Below, one piece after another: positions 1 through 11,900 of a stretch of DNA of 64,000 nucleotides. This DNA is from Sipunculus nudus (taxonomy: Eukaryota; Annelida; Sipuncula; Golfingiida; Sipunculidae): positions 22,269,714-22,333,713 of the forward strand of contig CM049320.1 of NCBI GenBank assembly GCA_026874595.1, in the 5' to 3' direction. The notes beneath the pieces are model-generated. The model saw nothing but the letters and a program-made list of their open reading frames with translations, searched no databases and was not told where the DNA came from. A program made the translations under genes and the position numbers. Each line of letters opens with the position of its first letter. Position 1 is the first letter of the stretch.

Positions 1-905
1 TTGTGTACATGGGAAATATATAAGTTTATATTGTTCATGTGTCCATAAAAAAACAATAATGTATGCCTCTCTTTGCTATTACAACACATTAATTGTAACA
101 TTATTTCATCTTTTTGTATTCTGGTATTTTTCACGTTTAAGAACTTTCACTGATTTAATTATTACTTATTATCAGTTCTCTTGTCATGTTTCGTATGTAT
201 TGCATTTGACTGTACTCTTCGAATTTTCGGAGGAAATAAAGATTATCTATAAATTAATCATATATTTGTGGTGATGCTGCGCCTATTGGTAAGCTGATGT
301 CACGCGGTCGTTGAATAATCATTGTTGTGCGGGTAATGTGTTTATTGTTGAACCTTCGCTCAGCCTGTATACATGTATTTTATTTTGTCATCTTGTCGAA
401 ATAAATACATTCAAAAAATACGTTTACGTCAGTACTTACAATCCAGGTCTACACAGGAAACAACAAGAGCACTCTGAATGTCGTCACATAGCTCAAGACT
501 TCTTCAAGTAATGAAGTCAGGTTAAACCTCTGATGCAATCGATGGTCTTGAACTTGAACCACTTCTTAATTAGTACTTACTAGCATGATGGTCACCAGAG
601 CGCATATCCCCGCCAAGATTTTACAATTCTACTTGATCCCCCTTGTACCTCCACCTGTACTGAAGGTTAAGATGTCTCCCCTGAACCACGTCACATCCCG
701 CTACGAACAACGGTTGATGAAAATTTGTTCTTTCATTTTTGTGAAATGCTGCTTAAAGACAAACCAACAAACATTACAATAAATCTACGATCACACACCT
801 TTATGTAACTAAATATGTGTTCACATTACACCCGTGATCACTGAATACGGTATCGAATACTGTTGCCTCCAAATCCACGTTCACACTTTATCCATTTGGT
901 TTCTA
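1..905 (+). repeat. Duplicate of gene C 3' flank (paralogue C0 lies left of window)
   Basis: This stretch aligns by eye, in the same orientation, with 55870-56590, the DNA just 3' of gene C1. Shared landmarks include a GAAATAAATAC polyadenylation context, AACCTTCGCT followed by AGCCTGTA, and GATGTCTCCCCTGA near 670 and 56350. An insertion of roughly 210 bp (about 54-262) is present only here. The C1 stop codon lies about 200 bp upstream of the matching point, so the stop codon of a second gene C copy should sit about 200 bp outside the left edge. No coding exon is visible in this piece. Confidence 0.8.
400..405 (+). promoter_or_regulatory. Polyadenylation signal AATAAA of the off-window gene C0
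   Basis: AATAAA in the context TTGTCGAAATAAATAC is conserved exactly at 56074 downstream of C1. This supports a used signal rather than chance in AT-rich DNA. Confidence 0.5.
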
Positions 906-1671
906 AATCTTGCTCTCTCCATCTTATTCTAACTCCATGCTAGAAGTAATCATTTGCGTTCTTATCAGTGGTAACCAGTTATGCTGTTTTGTTTTACAAT
1001 ATAAAACAACCTTTATAAAAAATACGACAGACACTGAGGAATTCTCTCTCAACATATTGGGACCGGCTGACCACTCATTTGGTTTCACCACGTGTCAGTT
1101 TAATTTTTCATGTGGTGGAATCGTCAATGGTTAGTTAAAGTGTCTTTCACGGACCATACGTCCATGTCGAGTGCTTGTGAGCCAGAGCGTTAGGGCAAGG
1201 CGAAGAATGACGCTGTACAATATGTTCAGGAAATGGTTTTAAACGGTTCCTGTTGATTGTTTTGTACTTATCCCAGTTTACTTCTGGACAGGATCATTAC
1301 TTATAATATTTAGCTTGTTCTGCCCGTCCAGCAAATTGATATGCCTTTTTGTCCGAATTGAAGCATGACATGATTTCAGAATGATGGAGATTATAAACAT
1401 TTTTAATAAGTGCAAGATACATGTAATATTTGAAATGGGTCACACACACACAAAATAAAAGGTAAATAGAAAGGTTTTCCCAACCATCCCTCAACCCTTG
1501 AAGATAAATTGACACCACTGACAGTAAGGGTTCCATCTGGACTCTTTATATAAGTTATGCATTATGATCAGGGCAAGAATATTCGTGTACCTTATAGAAC
1601 CGTTTCGCTGAGAAAATTGTTCCAGAAAGAACCATGTGGGTTCTAAGTAGAACCCATAGAAACTCTTTTTT
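906..1671. other. Spacer without recognisable gene
   Basis: No exon-like segment was found. About 1150-1260 resembles 62741-62845 in direct orientation (shared CATGTCGAGTGCTT and TAAACGGTTC), so it is a dispersed repeat fragment. A short hairpin, GGGTTCTA-AG-TAGAACCC, sits at 1638-1655. Confidence 0.5.
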
Positions 1672-1748
1672 CTTAAAGTGAAATAAGACCATTTTGAACT
1701 AATCCCGAGGTTGGTCTTATTGCACTGTTTCCACAGTATATATTCATG

Positions 1749-1808
<60 letters not shown>

Positions 1809-3700
1809 TTAATATTATAATACGCAAGACACTGAATATTGTAACAGCGGACATATTCAACCAAGAACTGGCATGATACCGGCCCGGTATTAATGCAAAC
1901 TGGTTATTTATGAACCATACATGTTATTTAGCTGCACTTTAATGCTGTCGCTGTCAAATGTGGTTTGACTATAAAATATCATACGAATTTTCTTCGCCTG
2001 TTAGTTTTCACATCAGGGACATTAACATTTGCAAAAAGATGTGCATTATCTCACGTTATTAGTTCATTTGTCTCAAAACAATAGTGTCAGCAAAACCATA
2101 CAGGCACACGAGCTTACATTCTCCAATGGTTATGTGTGTCTGTTTCCCATGAGGCGACTGATGGGTCCGATCCTGAGTATAGGCGATCAAACATTAACGA
2201 AGAAACACAGAAGAAACACCAGTTTGAAACTTGATTTTTGAAGTTGCGAGGAACGGCCACTAGACGACGTGTGTGTTATGTTGAGCCCCACAGAGCGAGC
2301 TTTTCCTCGCTTCTGTACAGGAATAAGGGAACGCAGTTAGAGCGAAAGATTGGCAACTACTATCATATATTTGAAGGAGAAACCTTATATTTCATGTACA
2401 TATATCTTACATGATATATAAATAGGTACCCCTATATGTATACTCCTGCGATTGTTATATGGACATTTATGTAATGAAATGTTCCTTCAAACGTTGGCCA
2501 ATCCTAGGTTCCTGTTAAACTTCTTTTTGTATAGGCCAATGCAAGAACCACCGTTTAAAACCATTTATTGGACACATTTTAAAACTTTTTTCTTCTTGTT
2601 TTAACGTTCCGGGTCACAAGCACTGGAAATGAAAGGATAGTGCATAAGTGGAGAAATGCCCCCCCCCCCCCTCCGTTATTTTCAACCATTGGAGAATACC
2701 ATGTTATAGCCCCCCCCCCCCCAAACACACACTCTTGCACACGCATATTTCTGATAAGATGAAGGTTATCTTGCAATAATTGCTATATAAGTACCAGTTA
2801 TTAACAGTCAATTGGATATTACAGTGTTGCAAAGTTCCTCAAATACCAATCGCCAAAGGTCTTCAAGAAATGAAAAAAAAAATCCAAAACATATGTCCGG
2901 AATGTAGGCCTCCGCCATGTGGGCGGTTCCTAGTGTGCTATTAGGACCTGGTAATATTCTAAAGCTCATATATACCAGACTGATGAACTTTGATTCGGTT
3001 GTTACAGGAACACACCAGAGTTTCAATATAAAAAAAGCTATTAACCTACCTTTCCTGTAGAAGTTACTTGTATATTATTTCTGGCCTACTCTGTGAGGAT
3101 ATTATTAAACTATCAGTAATTCCTGTTAAGAAGTTATTATAACACCTCTGTGAAGAACGTATAAGCTTATCCACCTTTAAGATGTTTGTAAACACGGTAA
3201 ACCCACCAATGTTGACAAAAAGAAAAAAAAAAGTAACCTGAGGTTATTTGTTGCAGTTTTTATATGTCACTAGTTGCAAAACGCCATTTGAAAAACGCTG
3301 GTTTGTCTGACTTGCCACCATGTGTCCTTGTGGGATATGTTTTAATTACTTTTGCGGGCACCCCATATGTTATAAACATACGCATATAAAAACAGCAGTG
3401 TGTTCGTTCATACCCATTCGTATGGGTGTTTGTGTATTTATTAACAGCATAACTTACGCAATCATGAACGGAATCTCATGAAATTTTCAGGTCAGTTTGG
3501 GAACGGGTCAGCAAAGAATCATCTAAATTTTGGTGTGGTTCCGGCACATGATCCAAATTCATGAACGTCATCAACGAATATCCAGTAATGTGATTATGCC
3601 CTTATGCATGAAATAACATGCGAACAATGGCCGAATATGTGAATACAATCACTTTTTTCGAGCCTTCCCCAATAGGGACCTCCGTATGTTTCTCATAACA
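1672..3700 (+). repeat. Orphan copy of gene A 3' flank (unit 0)
   Basis: The stretch aligns with the DNA downstream of A1 (12240-15180), downstream of A2 (26575-26950) and, inverted, with 57600-64000. Landmarks are TGGTCTTATTGCAC, the CATATTCAACCAAGA block, TGTTATTTAGCTGCA and ATAAAATAT at 1970, then the 3040-3420 block matching 14697-15120. No exon 6 sequence precedes it, so the coding part of this unit has been deleted or lies elsewhere. It contains a (TA)n tract and poly-C tracts near 2660 and 2712. Confidence 0.75.
1750..1805. repeat. (TA)n microsatellite
   Basis: About 28 uninterrupted TA dinucleotides. A (TA)n tract occupies the same relative place downstream of A1 (12355-12392), so the tract predates the duplication. 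Confidence 0.95.
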
Positions 3701-4589
3701 TAAATATCAAAGGATTTATTTCTCAAGTATATAGTGTTAATTTTATTGGTGACAACTTAAATATCTTTTCCCATATGATATCGAATTTAACTCCGTTAAT
3801 TACTTTCAACCATATCTGAGATTTGGAATTCATTTGTTTTTGTTAATTTTTTTTTTAATTAAGAAACATCTTTTTGAAAAAAAAGTTCTTTCTCTATGGT
3901 TAAGAAGAACAAACACGAAAATTTAATTATGTAATAAAGGTTTAATCTTATAATTTCCGCTTTTACATATAATACAAAAAATGTTTCGGCCTTTCATGTT
4001 ATCCTACGGACCTAAGAAAGATGTCTGTAAAGGATATAGATCAGTTTACCTTAGACAGTAAATTTTACATAGTGAATTTTATACCTTTTCGGATCCTGTA
4101 TTTTCATAGCTTTATCTGTATTTCCAAATTATAAAAAAAAGTCTTCCTGTTTAAGTGGAAAATAACATCATTGTAACTGTATTTTTAATTATTTGTTTTA
4201 AAAATAAGGGATGCGCATGACGACATCAATATGATTTACAAATTTCACAAATTACACCTGAGTAGCATCATTTTTAAACGAAACAAGGAACTCTAGGACT
4301 CTTTGTTTCTGATGAAATATAACGAATCTAAACCCTGAACTTCAGCAAATTTCAATTGGGTAACATGTCTAAAACTTGGATGACATTTGCGTAGCCTGGG
4401 TAATTTATCTTGGTCCTTTTTGTATTTCTATTTCTGGTGTATTGGTATAGTTAAGAACAATCCTTGGAATCGGAGCACAAATTATGTATGATAAACTCAC
4501 TCATTACATGACCCTAATGCTTGGCTATTTACGCATGAAATTTGTCTTAAATTAAAACAAAAATAAATAAAAATCAAAGCAAAACCAAA
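3701..4589. other. Intergenic AT-rich DNA upstream of A1
   Basis: No exon, element end or repeat copy was recognised. Confidence 0.4.
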
Positions 4590-5056
4590 TCACACTCCTG
4601 TAGCCACTCTCAAAATAACGAGCAATATGATTGATTAGCCACGTTGGCAACAGACTATTCGTGCATGACATGCTGACTGTTTTTTTCTCCTTTCAATGAG
4701 AACATATGTAGAAATAACGAAATAAATAATTTGTAATACATCCAGGGAGTTGAAGAACAAACCTTGAAATTAGAAAATGTCACAAGGTATCAAGTTGACA
4801 TTATAATTGTTAAATATTCATGATTTTCCCTACAAGGCGCAAGGTCTGACATTTTAACATTTTCATGAATGCAATTTTATCTCACTAAAATACGCCTGTA
4901 TCGGCACTACGGCATGCCTCCAAAATCATATTCAAGAACGGGCTATAAACAAACACGTTGCTATAGAAAACGAATCGTAGGCTGCATGTGGCCAACTAGA
5001 GACTATATACACGCAAGCTATTCTACTCGGATTTCCCACCAGCATTAGCACTTAAG
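4590..5056 (+). promoter_or_regulatory. Conserved 5' flank and probable promoter of A1
   Basis: It aligns with 17520-17994 upstream of A2, including CTCCTGTAGCC..CTC, GACTATTCGTG, ATTTTCATGAATGC and the block GTGGCCAACTAGAGACTATA at 4989-5008. A TATA-like TATAAAC at 4944-4950 lies 113 bp before the ATG, and its counterpart in A2 is TTTATAGAATAAATA. Paralogue conservation extends across the whole 460 bp, so the duplication carried the promoter along. The transcription start is inferred, not seen. Confidence 0.5.
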
Positions 5057-5114
5057 ATGTACCTTGCAAATATTTATTTCTTAAAAGGCGTTTTCACTGG
5101 CTACACATTGTTTG
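5057..5114 (+). pseudogene. A1 exon 1: signal peptide
   Basis: Starts MYLANIYFLKGVFTGYTLF, a hydrophobic secretory leader. It ends in phase 1 at a GTGAGT donor and matches A2 exon 1 at 17995, with one extra codon. Confidence 0.8.
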
Positions 5115-5305
5115 GTGAGTATGTTACGCTATCCATAGAAAATATTTAACAAATCATCATTGGCATATTTTTTTTCGCGAGAAACTGTGATCTCCTTATA
5201 GTTTATATTCTTTATGTTTATACCCATGTATTTTTTAAATATATCGTTCAAAAATCCGAAATTTGTGTTAAAAGATTGGGTAAACCCTTTGTTTATTTAC
5301 GGCAG

Positions 5306-5361
5306 CCACCGTGAGGGGTTATGACGTAACAGTGAAAGGCCCACTGAGTGACACAGAATAG
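5306..5361 (+). pseudogene. A1 exon 2, truncated by repeat insertion
   Basis: The acceptor is ACGGCAG. The reading TVRGYDVTVKGPLSD parallels A2 IVGGLNVTVKGPLSD, then the sequence leaves homology at about 5353 and reaches TAG. About 54 codons of the A2 exon, including five cysteines, are absent. Confidence 0.85.
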
Positions 5362-7960
5362 TCAAAAATTTCATACAAAAACTTCAATATCTCATTAACT
5401 ACATCACTGATGGTCATGATTTTTGGCATACATATTGATCATGAGATGTTCCATCAGTTCCTGCAGACTGGGTGGCGCCACCTGTATTTTTTATTTTTTT
5501 ACGAATTGTTTTCTCTATTTTTGAGACCTTTAAAATGTGGACATCTGTTAACAGGGCACAAATCGTAAAGACCTAGAATCTTCATGCTTGACATTCTGAG
5601 AGATCTATGAAAAGTCTCCATGGAAACTAGAAATTAGGTCTCTGTTACCCATATTCTTCAAGCTAAGGGGCCCCAAAGTACCCCCCAGAATAGTGAAACA
5701 TTTCATACAAAAACTTTAATATCTCATAAACTACATCACTGATGGTCATGATTTTTAGCTCAGATGACCATAAGTCATCTGAGCTATAGCAATCACTCTT
5801 TGTCCGTCGTCCGTCCGTCCGTCCGGCCGGCCGTCCGTTAACAGGGCACAATGTTAACCGCTGGACCTGGAATCTTCTTACTTTACATCCAAAGAGGTCC
5901 ATGAAAAATCTCCTTGGAAACCTAGAATTAGGTCTCTGTTACCCATATCCTTCAAGCTATGGGGCCCCAAAGTACCCCTCAGAATAGTAAAAAATTTCAT
6001 ACAAAAACTTCAATATCTCATTAACTGCATCACTGATGGTTATGATTTTTAGCATACATATTGATCATGAGATGTTCCATCAGTTCCTGCAGACTGGTGG
6101 CGCCATCTGTATTTTTCGATATTTTACGATTTTTTTTTCTCTATTTTTGAGACCTTTAAGAATATGGACATCTGTTAACAGGGCACAAATCGTAAAGACT
6201 GACTTAGAATCTTCATTCTTGACATTCTGAGAAACCTATGAAAAGTCTCCGTGGAAACCAGAAATTAGGTCTCTGTTATCCATATCCTTTGAGCTATGGG
6301 GCCCCAAATTACCCCCCAGAATAGTTAAAAATTTCATAAAAAAACTTCAATATCTCATTAACTACATCACTGATGGTCATGATTTTCAGCTCAGATGACT
6401 GTAAGTCATCTTAGCTATAGCAATCACTCTTTGTCCGTCGTCCGTCCGTCCGGCCGTCCGTTAACAGGGCACAAATCGTAACCGCTGGACCTGGAATCTT
6501 CTTACTTTACATCCAAAGAGGTCCATGAAAAATCTCCTTGAAAACCTGGAATTAGGTCTCTGTTACCCATATCCTTGGAGCTATGGGGCTCCGAAGTACC
6601 CCCCAGAATAATGCAAAATTTGATACAAAAGTTCAAGTATCTGAATAACCACTGCATTGATCACCATGATTCTTTGCATGAATATTGATCATGAAATGTT
6701 CCATCATTTCCTGCAGACTGGTGGTGCCACTTGTATTTTTTCGAATTTTTACAAATTTTTTTCTCTTTTTTTTCAGACCTCAATGAAAATGTCATCTGTT
6801 AACAGGGCACAAATCGTAACCACTGGATCTGGGATCTTCTAACTTAATATCCAGGGAGGTCCATGAAAAATCTCCTTGGAAACCTGAAATTAGGTCTCTG
6901 TTACCCATATCCTTGGAGCTATGGGGCTCCGAAATACCCCCCAGAATAATGCAAAATTTGATACAAAAACTCAAGTCTCTGAATAACTACTGCATTGATC
7001 ACCATGATTCTTTGCATGAATATTGATCATGGGATGTTCCATCAGTTCCTGCAAACTGGTGGCGCCATCTGTATTTTTTTTTCAATTTTTACGAATTTTT
7101 TTCTTTATTTTTGAGACCTTCAAAGAAGCGGTCATCTGTTAATAACAGGGCACAAATCGTAACCGCTGGACCTATATTCTTCTAACTTGACATCAAGGGA
7201 GGTTGGTGAAAAGTCTTGTGAAAACATGAAAATAGGTCTCTGTTACCCATATCCTTCGTAGTAAGTACCCCTCAGAATAATTAAAAATTTGATACAAAAC
7301 TCCAGTATCTGAATAACCAATGCATTGATCTCCAAGATTCTTTGCAGGCATATTGATCATGGAGTGTTCCATCAGTTCCTGCAAACTGGTGGCGCCACCT
7401 GTATTTTTTCAATTTTTTAGGCATTTTTTCTCTATTTATGAGACCTTCAAATGAAGTGGTCATCTGTTAACATGCCACAAACTGTAACTGCTGTACCTAG
7501 AATCTTCTTACTTGACATCCAGGGAGACTAATGAAAAATCTCCTTGGAAACCTGAAATTAGGTTTCTGTTACCCATATCCTCCGAGCTATAGGGCTCATC
7601 AATACCCCCAAGAATAATTAAAAATTTGATACAAACAAAAGCTCCAGTATCTGAATAACTAATGCCTTGATAGCCATGATTCTTTGGACATATATTGATC
7701 ATGGAGTGTTTCATCAGTTCCTGCAGACTGGTGGCACTCCCTGTATTTTTTTTCAAATTTTTACGCATTTTTTATCTATTTATGAGACCTTCAAATGAAG
7801 TTGTCATCTGTCCAAAAGCCCACTGAAACCCATTTATAAGGACTTTTCACAAAATTCATGATTTGTTTGCACTCTGGCAGTCATTTTGCTCATTGTTCAA
7901 CATTCCTTGAATTCAGCTGAGCGTCATGGCCCATGGTCCACTTTTTTTGGTCAGAATTCC
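5354..7960. repeat. Array of ~340-bp repeats inserted in A1 exon 2
   Basis: About eight diverged units share TCTGTTAACAGGGCACAAAT, TTAGGTCTCTGTTACCCATA, AGCTATGGGGCCCC and GGTGGCGCCACCTGTATTTT. Two internal breaks (5757 and 6388) carry the hairpin AGCTCAGATGAC..GTCATCTGAGCT followed by TCCGTCCG tracts. The array ends near 7915-7940 with AGCTGAGCGTCATGGCCC, a terminus also present at 38104. The same family fills 34062-38130 in C1 intron 1. It replaced most of exon 2 and the start of intron 2. The many short open frames inside it are not genes. Confidence 0.85.
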
Positions 7961-7985
7961 TTAAAAAAATGCGAAAAAGAAAAAA

Positions 7986-8003
7986 AGGGCGGGGGGGGGG
8001 GGA
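7986..8003. repeat. Poly-G tract
   Basis: Long G homopolymer at the junction between the array and remaining A1 intron 2. The following GACCCTCTGAACTCCCC resembles 27010-27045. Confidence 0.7.
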
Positions 8004-8226
8004 GTATGTGGACCCTCTGAACTCCCCTGGATCTGCTTCGGCTTAGTTACTTGACTGGATTCAGTACTGGAGATTTAAGTATTTTATCCATATGTTCGGA
8101 CAGATTTGTCTTATGTCTACTGAAATACTGAAAGCACAGACTCTTTTTGTATGGATGTCAACAAAGCTTATGCCTGCTACTAATACGTACCTGGCCCGGG
8201 TAAAAAATGGATTTTACATGTTTCAG

Positions 8227-8357
8227 GCTAATGTCTACTGTGTTAAACTCGAAGAAGGAAATAAAAAATATCGTACGATATGGTCAGAAAATTCCAAGAT
8301 GCCTGATGTGTCATGCCCAGTGGGAACTGTCTTGAGAGCCTGTATGAAATATTCGCC
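8227..8357 (+). pseudogene. A1 exon 3
   Basis: Acceptor TTTCAG, donor GTAAGT. It reads ANVYCVKLEEGNKKY through SCPVGTVLRACMKYS, in phase 0 to phase 2 as in A2, with no stop. The upstream intron also aligns with A2 intron 2. Confidence 0.85.
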
Positions 8358-8718
8358 GTAAGTATTTTTGAGCATATACTGTTGTAGGCTTTATGTTCAA
8401 GAGGCTGAAATTTTGCGATTTCTTTATTCAGGACATAGCCTAAAAATTCTTAGTAAACCAGTTATTTGATATAATAAAAATAAAAAAAAGGCACAATACC
8501 TCAATCATTTCTGTCACTGTTGTTGTGTTATAAATTGTGTCATGTGTCCTGTAATAACTCCTTGTTTTGACTTAATTTCAGGTTGATTGGCCGGATCTGA
8601 AAGCGTGTGTATGCTTACTAGGTTGCAGATCAATTAATGTTCATGATCACCTACATTTATGTGGCATCTTATTTCCTATAGTTTAAATTTCGATTAGTTC
8701 CTTAACAGAGCGAACTGA

Positions 8719-9214
8719 AAGGAACATAATCAGGCGCAATATTATGCCTATTCTTGACACTATCAGTTCAGCTTTGCTTTATACAAAAGCTTCCCAGCAA
8801 CACCGTCAAAGCAAAGTCTCAGTACCTCACATACGGCTATTTAATACCTCTGCGTGTTGCTAAACACTGTCTACGTGTGTCTGTTAACCATAACAAGGCC
8901 AAGTGACCGGAGGTCCGATTGTGAGCCAGAACTGGCGATGTTTCAGCCAGCGGGAACATGTATAACTTTTTTTGGGGCCAAATAGTCGGAGCATCTCCTG
9001 ATTGACACGTGTTATGGCTCATTGATGCACACGACCCCACGAGCTGTATTTATGTTGACACCTGTTATCGCGCCCGGTCCACTGTTTTTAACACTCGATT
9101 ACAGGAGTAACCAAACGGTTTCAAGGCAATATTTTGGAAGGTACAGGTATATTTTAAAGAGAAGAAGGTATTTTTCTTGTTAACCCTACATGCTTCATAG
9201 ATGATTGGGTCCCT
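8719..9214 (+). mobile_element. 496-bp TTAA-target MITE in A1 intron 3
   Basis: Terminal inverted repeats resemble AGGGACATAATCAGG (left, degenerate) and AGGGACCCAATCAT (right, reverse complement). The flank is CTGA on the left (a decayed TTAA) and TTAA at 9215-9218. The same intron in A2 (near 20789) reads GCGACTTAAACCCCTCG with no element, which is the empty site. A second copy in opposite orientation lies at 42918-43400. It has no coding capacity. The TTAA target suggests mobilisation by a piggyBac- or Kolobok-type transposase; the superfamily is unresolved. Confidence 0.8.
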
Positions 9215-9523
9215 TTAAACCCCTCGTGAATAAAAAGGGCAACCTTAGTATATCGTGTGTGTTTGATCTGGGTGTGTACTTAACATGGGGATGTATAGAT
9301 GGGTTCAGAGATAAAACTATTGTAGGAACATAGGGTTTGCCATAGACACAGATACATAATATGTTTGTTGAATAGAAGTAACTAACGACGATTTTATGGA
9401 ATCACCAATATTTGTGTAATTCAAATAATAAGGTTGACACGCTGGTAACATTTCAAATCTTATCTAGAGGAATCTTCTTCCGTATTGGCTGAGCATAATG
9501 AGATTCTTCCAGTATTAGCAGAT

Positions 9524-9660
9524 AAACCGTCTTATCTGGTCTAGGGGAAGTGCACACGGCTCAAAGCCGATAGGTCAGGAGTCCGATTATCAGGACAGGA
9601 GAGTGAGGTTTATCTTGGTCGGTACCGACCCAGGGTTAGCGCTTTGCAATCAGGTTTCAC
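9524..9660 (+). mobile_element. tRNA-derived SINE fragment in A1 intron 3
   Basis: The box A-like TGGTCTAGGGG and box B-like GGTCAGGAGTCCGA sit a tRNA-like distance apart. They are followed by TCGGTACCGACCCAGGGTTAGCGCT, matching the body of the SINE copies at 58831-59247 and 47437-47835. The orthologous place in A2 intron 3 holds the sister copy (21105-21250), so insertion preceded the A1/A2 duplication. Confidence 0.65.
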
Positions 9661-10269
9661 TCACGAACAAGTGAGAATTTCCGTAGTTCATAACAGGAAT
9701 GGAGTTCTCCTAATGTAGTAATTAGTAAACCAGTAATAAAAAAGGTGTTGGTTATTTATACTGATAATTATAAAAAGTTACAGTGAGATAAATGCTTAGG
9801 CAGTGGTAAAGTTTCGAACATGTTTAAGTATGTGTAAGGCCAAAACAAAAATAAGGTATGATTCTCAGGCACTTTTTTCAGAAATCAGAGCGGGCGGTCG
9901 ATATTTAATTTTTTCTATTTGTATGTTCCGATAAAAATGTCATATGATCAGGGAGACGCATGAAAATAACTGATTTTTTTTCACCTAAACAGGTAAAAGC
10001 ACTACATAGCAAAGGAAATCTTATCAAAATTGTATTATTTTATCTTCTTGACAGATGAAAATCAAATAAACATTCTTGATGCGGGGGTTTAAATTTACGC
10101 GGGCGGTGCCTGAGAACCATACCTTTTATTTTTCTTTTGGCCTCAAAGAAGAAGAAGGATAGGTACGCGAACACTGATATGTCGGTGCGTGGAAATATCC
10201 TTGAGCTTGTTAAAAATGGAGTCATTAATATAAATGAATCTTCACTTGTTTATGTTGCAAGGTATTGAA

Positions 10270-10273
<4 letters not shown>

Positions 10274-10331
<58 letters not shown>
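10274..10331. repeat. Compound (CT)n-(TA)n microsatellite
   Basis: CT repeats pass directly into TA repeats some 25 bp before A1 exon 4. Confidence 0.9.
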
Positions 10332-10334
<3 letters not shown>

Positions 10335-10356
10335 TAAGGAGTATTTACTTTCTTAG

Positions 10357-10451
10357 GTGGATAAACCACATCGGTTATTCAGTTGATGGAAATACCTGTA
10401 CAATGGATGAAGAGTGTAGTAGATACTGTACACTGCAGGTCCGATGTAGAG
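10357..10451 (+). pseudogene. A1 exon 4
   Basis: Acceptor TCTTAG, donor GTCAGT. The 95-bp length is identical to A2. It encodes the four-cysteine segment GNTCTMDEECSRYC..VRC and keeps the frame. Confidence 0.8.
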
Positions 10452-10971
10452 GTCAGTGTGGTTTGTGTTCGTGTCTGTTCTATTTCTTTTTAACTACACG
10501 TATTGGCTACGAGACTCTGTACCCTTTGGAAAGAAAAGCCATCCCTATACCAAGAACATTACACAGAATCATATTCATGACAAAGAGGCGTAACACCTAT
10601 GCCACGTATTGGCAAGCTATTGTCCTGGCCGTCCATGCGGAGGAAATGCAGAGAAATGGGACCTATAAATGACGCTTTATGTGAGAATTGGCGAGCAATA
10701 TTATGATAAAGTCGTATATGCTGTATACCATGGGGCTAAATTAACGTGACATTTTGCGTTTTACATGTATTTGGTCTATGTTTGTATAAATTTTCATAGG
10801 ATATCATATCATTTTTCCATCTTCAGTATTGGCGCTCTTGAGCTCTTCGGATAGCGCAACTTTAGTCAGATGTCTACATGCCATTGCCGCATAACACGCA
10901 AATAAAATGACACCGCTGACAGGATTTTCCTCGCTTATTTTTTTAATTTCCACCAATATATTTTTTAATAA

Positions 10972-11163
10972 TTCTCTACTGTGGAGATCCGGGCCCATTA
11001 CGACATGCAACAAGAAATGAAACCAACTTTTATTACGGAGGAAAAGTAGTGTACCGATGTGAGAAAGGGGCCTACATCATGACTGACAAAAGAGTGCAAA
11101 CTCGCCAAGTTCTGAGGTGTGATGAACATGGACACTGGAACGCCACTTTGAAGGCCTGCAGAC
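10972..11163 (+). pseudogene. A1 exon 5: sushi/CCP module lacking its splice acceptor
   Basis: Open frame of 192 bp with four sushi cysteines and the HWNATLKAC motif, donor GTAAGA. Where A2 has ACAG before the exon, A1 has ATAA, so the original acceptor is destroyed. An AG at 10985-10986 could act as a cryptic in-frame acceptor but would delete the first sushi cysteine. Confidence 0.8.
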
Positions 11164-11900
11164 GTAAGATTTTTTTTCTCATCCATATTGAATCCCCATT
11201 TCTGATGACAGACCAATCATCTGTCCTGTCTTTCATTGTGTCCTAAGTAAAACAAATCGAAAAAAAAAAATATTATCATGAGTAATTCTCGTTAATGCGA
11301 CCATCTTTGTATGTACCAGAGCTGATCTTTTTAACGATGCTGTTCTATTTATTGACAATAATATTAATTGACCTTCAGCAGACCGCATTTAATCGCTAAA
11401 ATCATACTAGGGTCTCCATGTTTCATGAACATAAACAAACAAATATATTCACCTACAGCCAAAGCAAAATACGGATACGGATCGCCATCATAAATGGAAC
11501 CTTTTCCTATCAAACATAATAGGCACACACTCCCACAAACACCTTATAATTTACCATTATCAAAAGGTTTCTTTGAACTCAATGCATATCCACGGATAAA
11601 CATACAATAATAATTACAACAGAAATAAAATATAGATGTGCCAAAAACGTATCATTATTATGATTATGTATGAAAAATAAACACTGTCTGTATTATGAAA
11701 TAAGCATAAATCGTTTTGCCCTGGGTTACTGGAAATTAGGAGGAAACATCACAATGGATGCCACGAATGAACTTACATCTGTATGGCACGTATTCTTTAT
11801 TGCACATAAGAGCCACATAAGGCACTATTAGGTCAAATGTATGAATCAAGGTATTGCTATTCATTTGGATTTCCTTCATAGTTTTCTTGTTTTCCTACAG

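Noticed and set aside
5663-7768. Repeated open frames such as MVMIF-IHIDHEMFHQFLQTGG on both strands
   Set aside because: They recur because the ~340-bp repeat recurs. Stops fall differently in each unit and there is no coding conservation.
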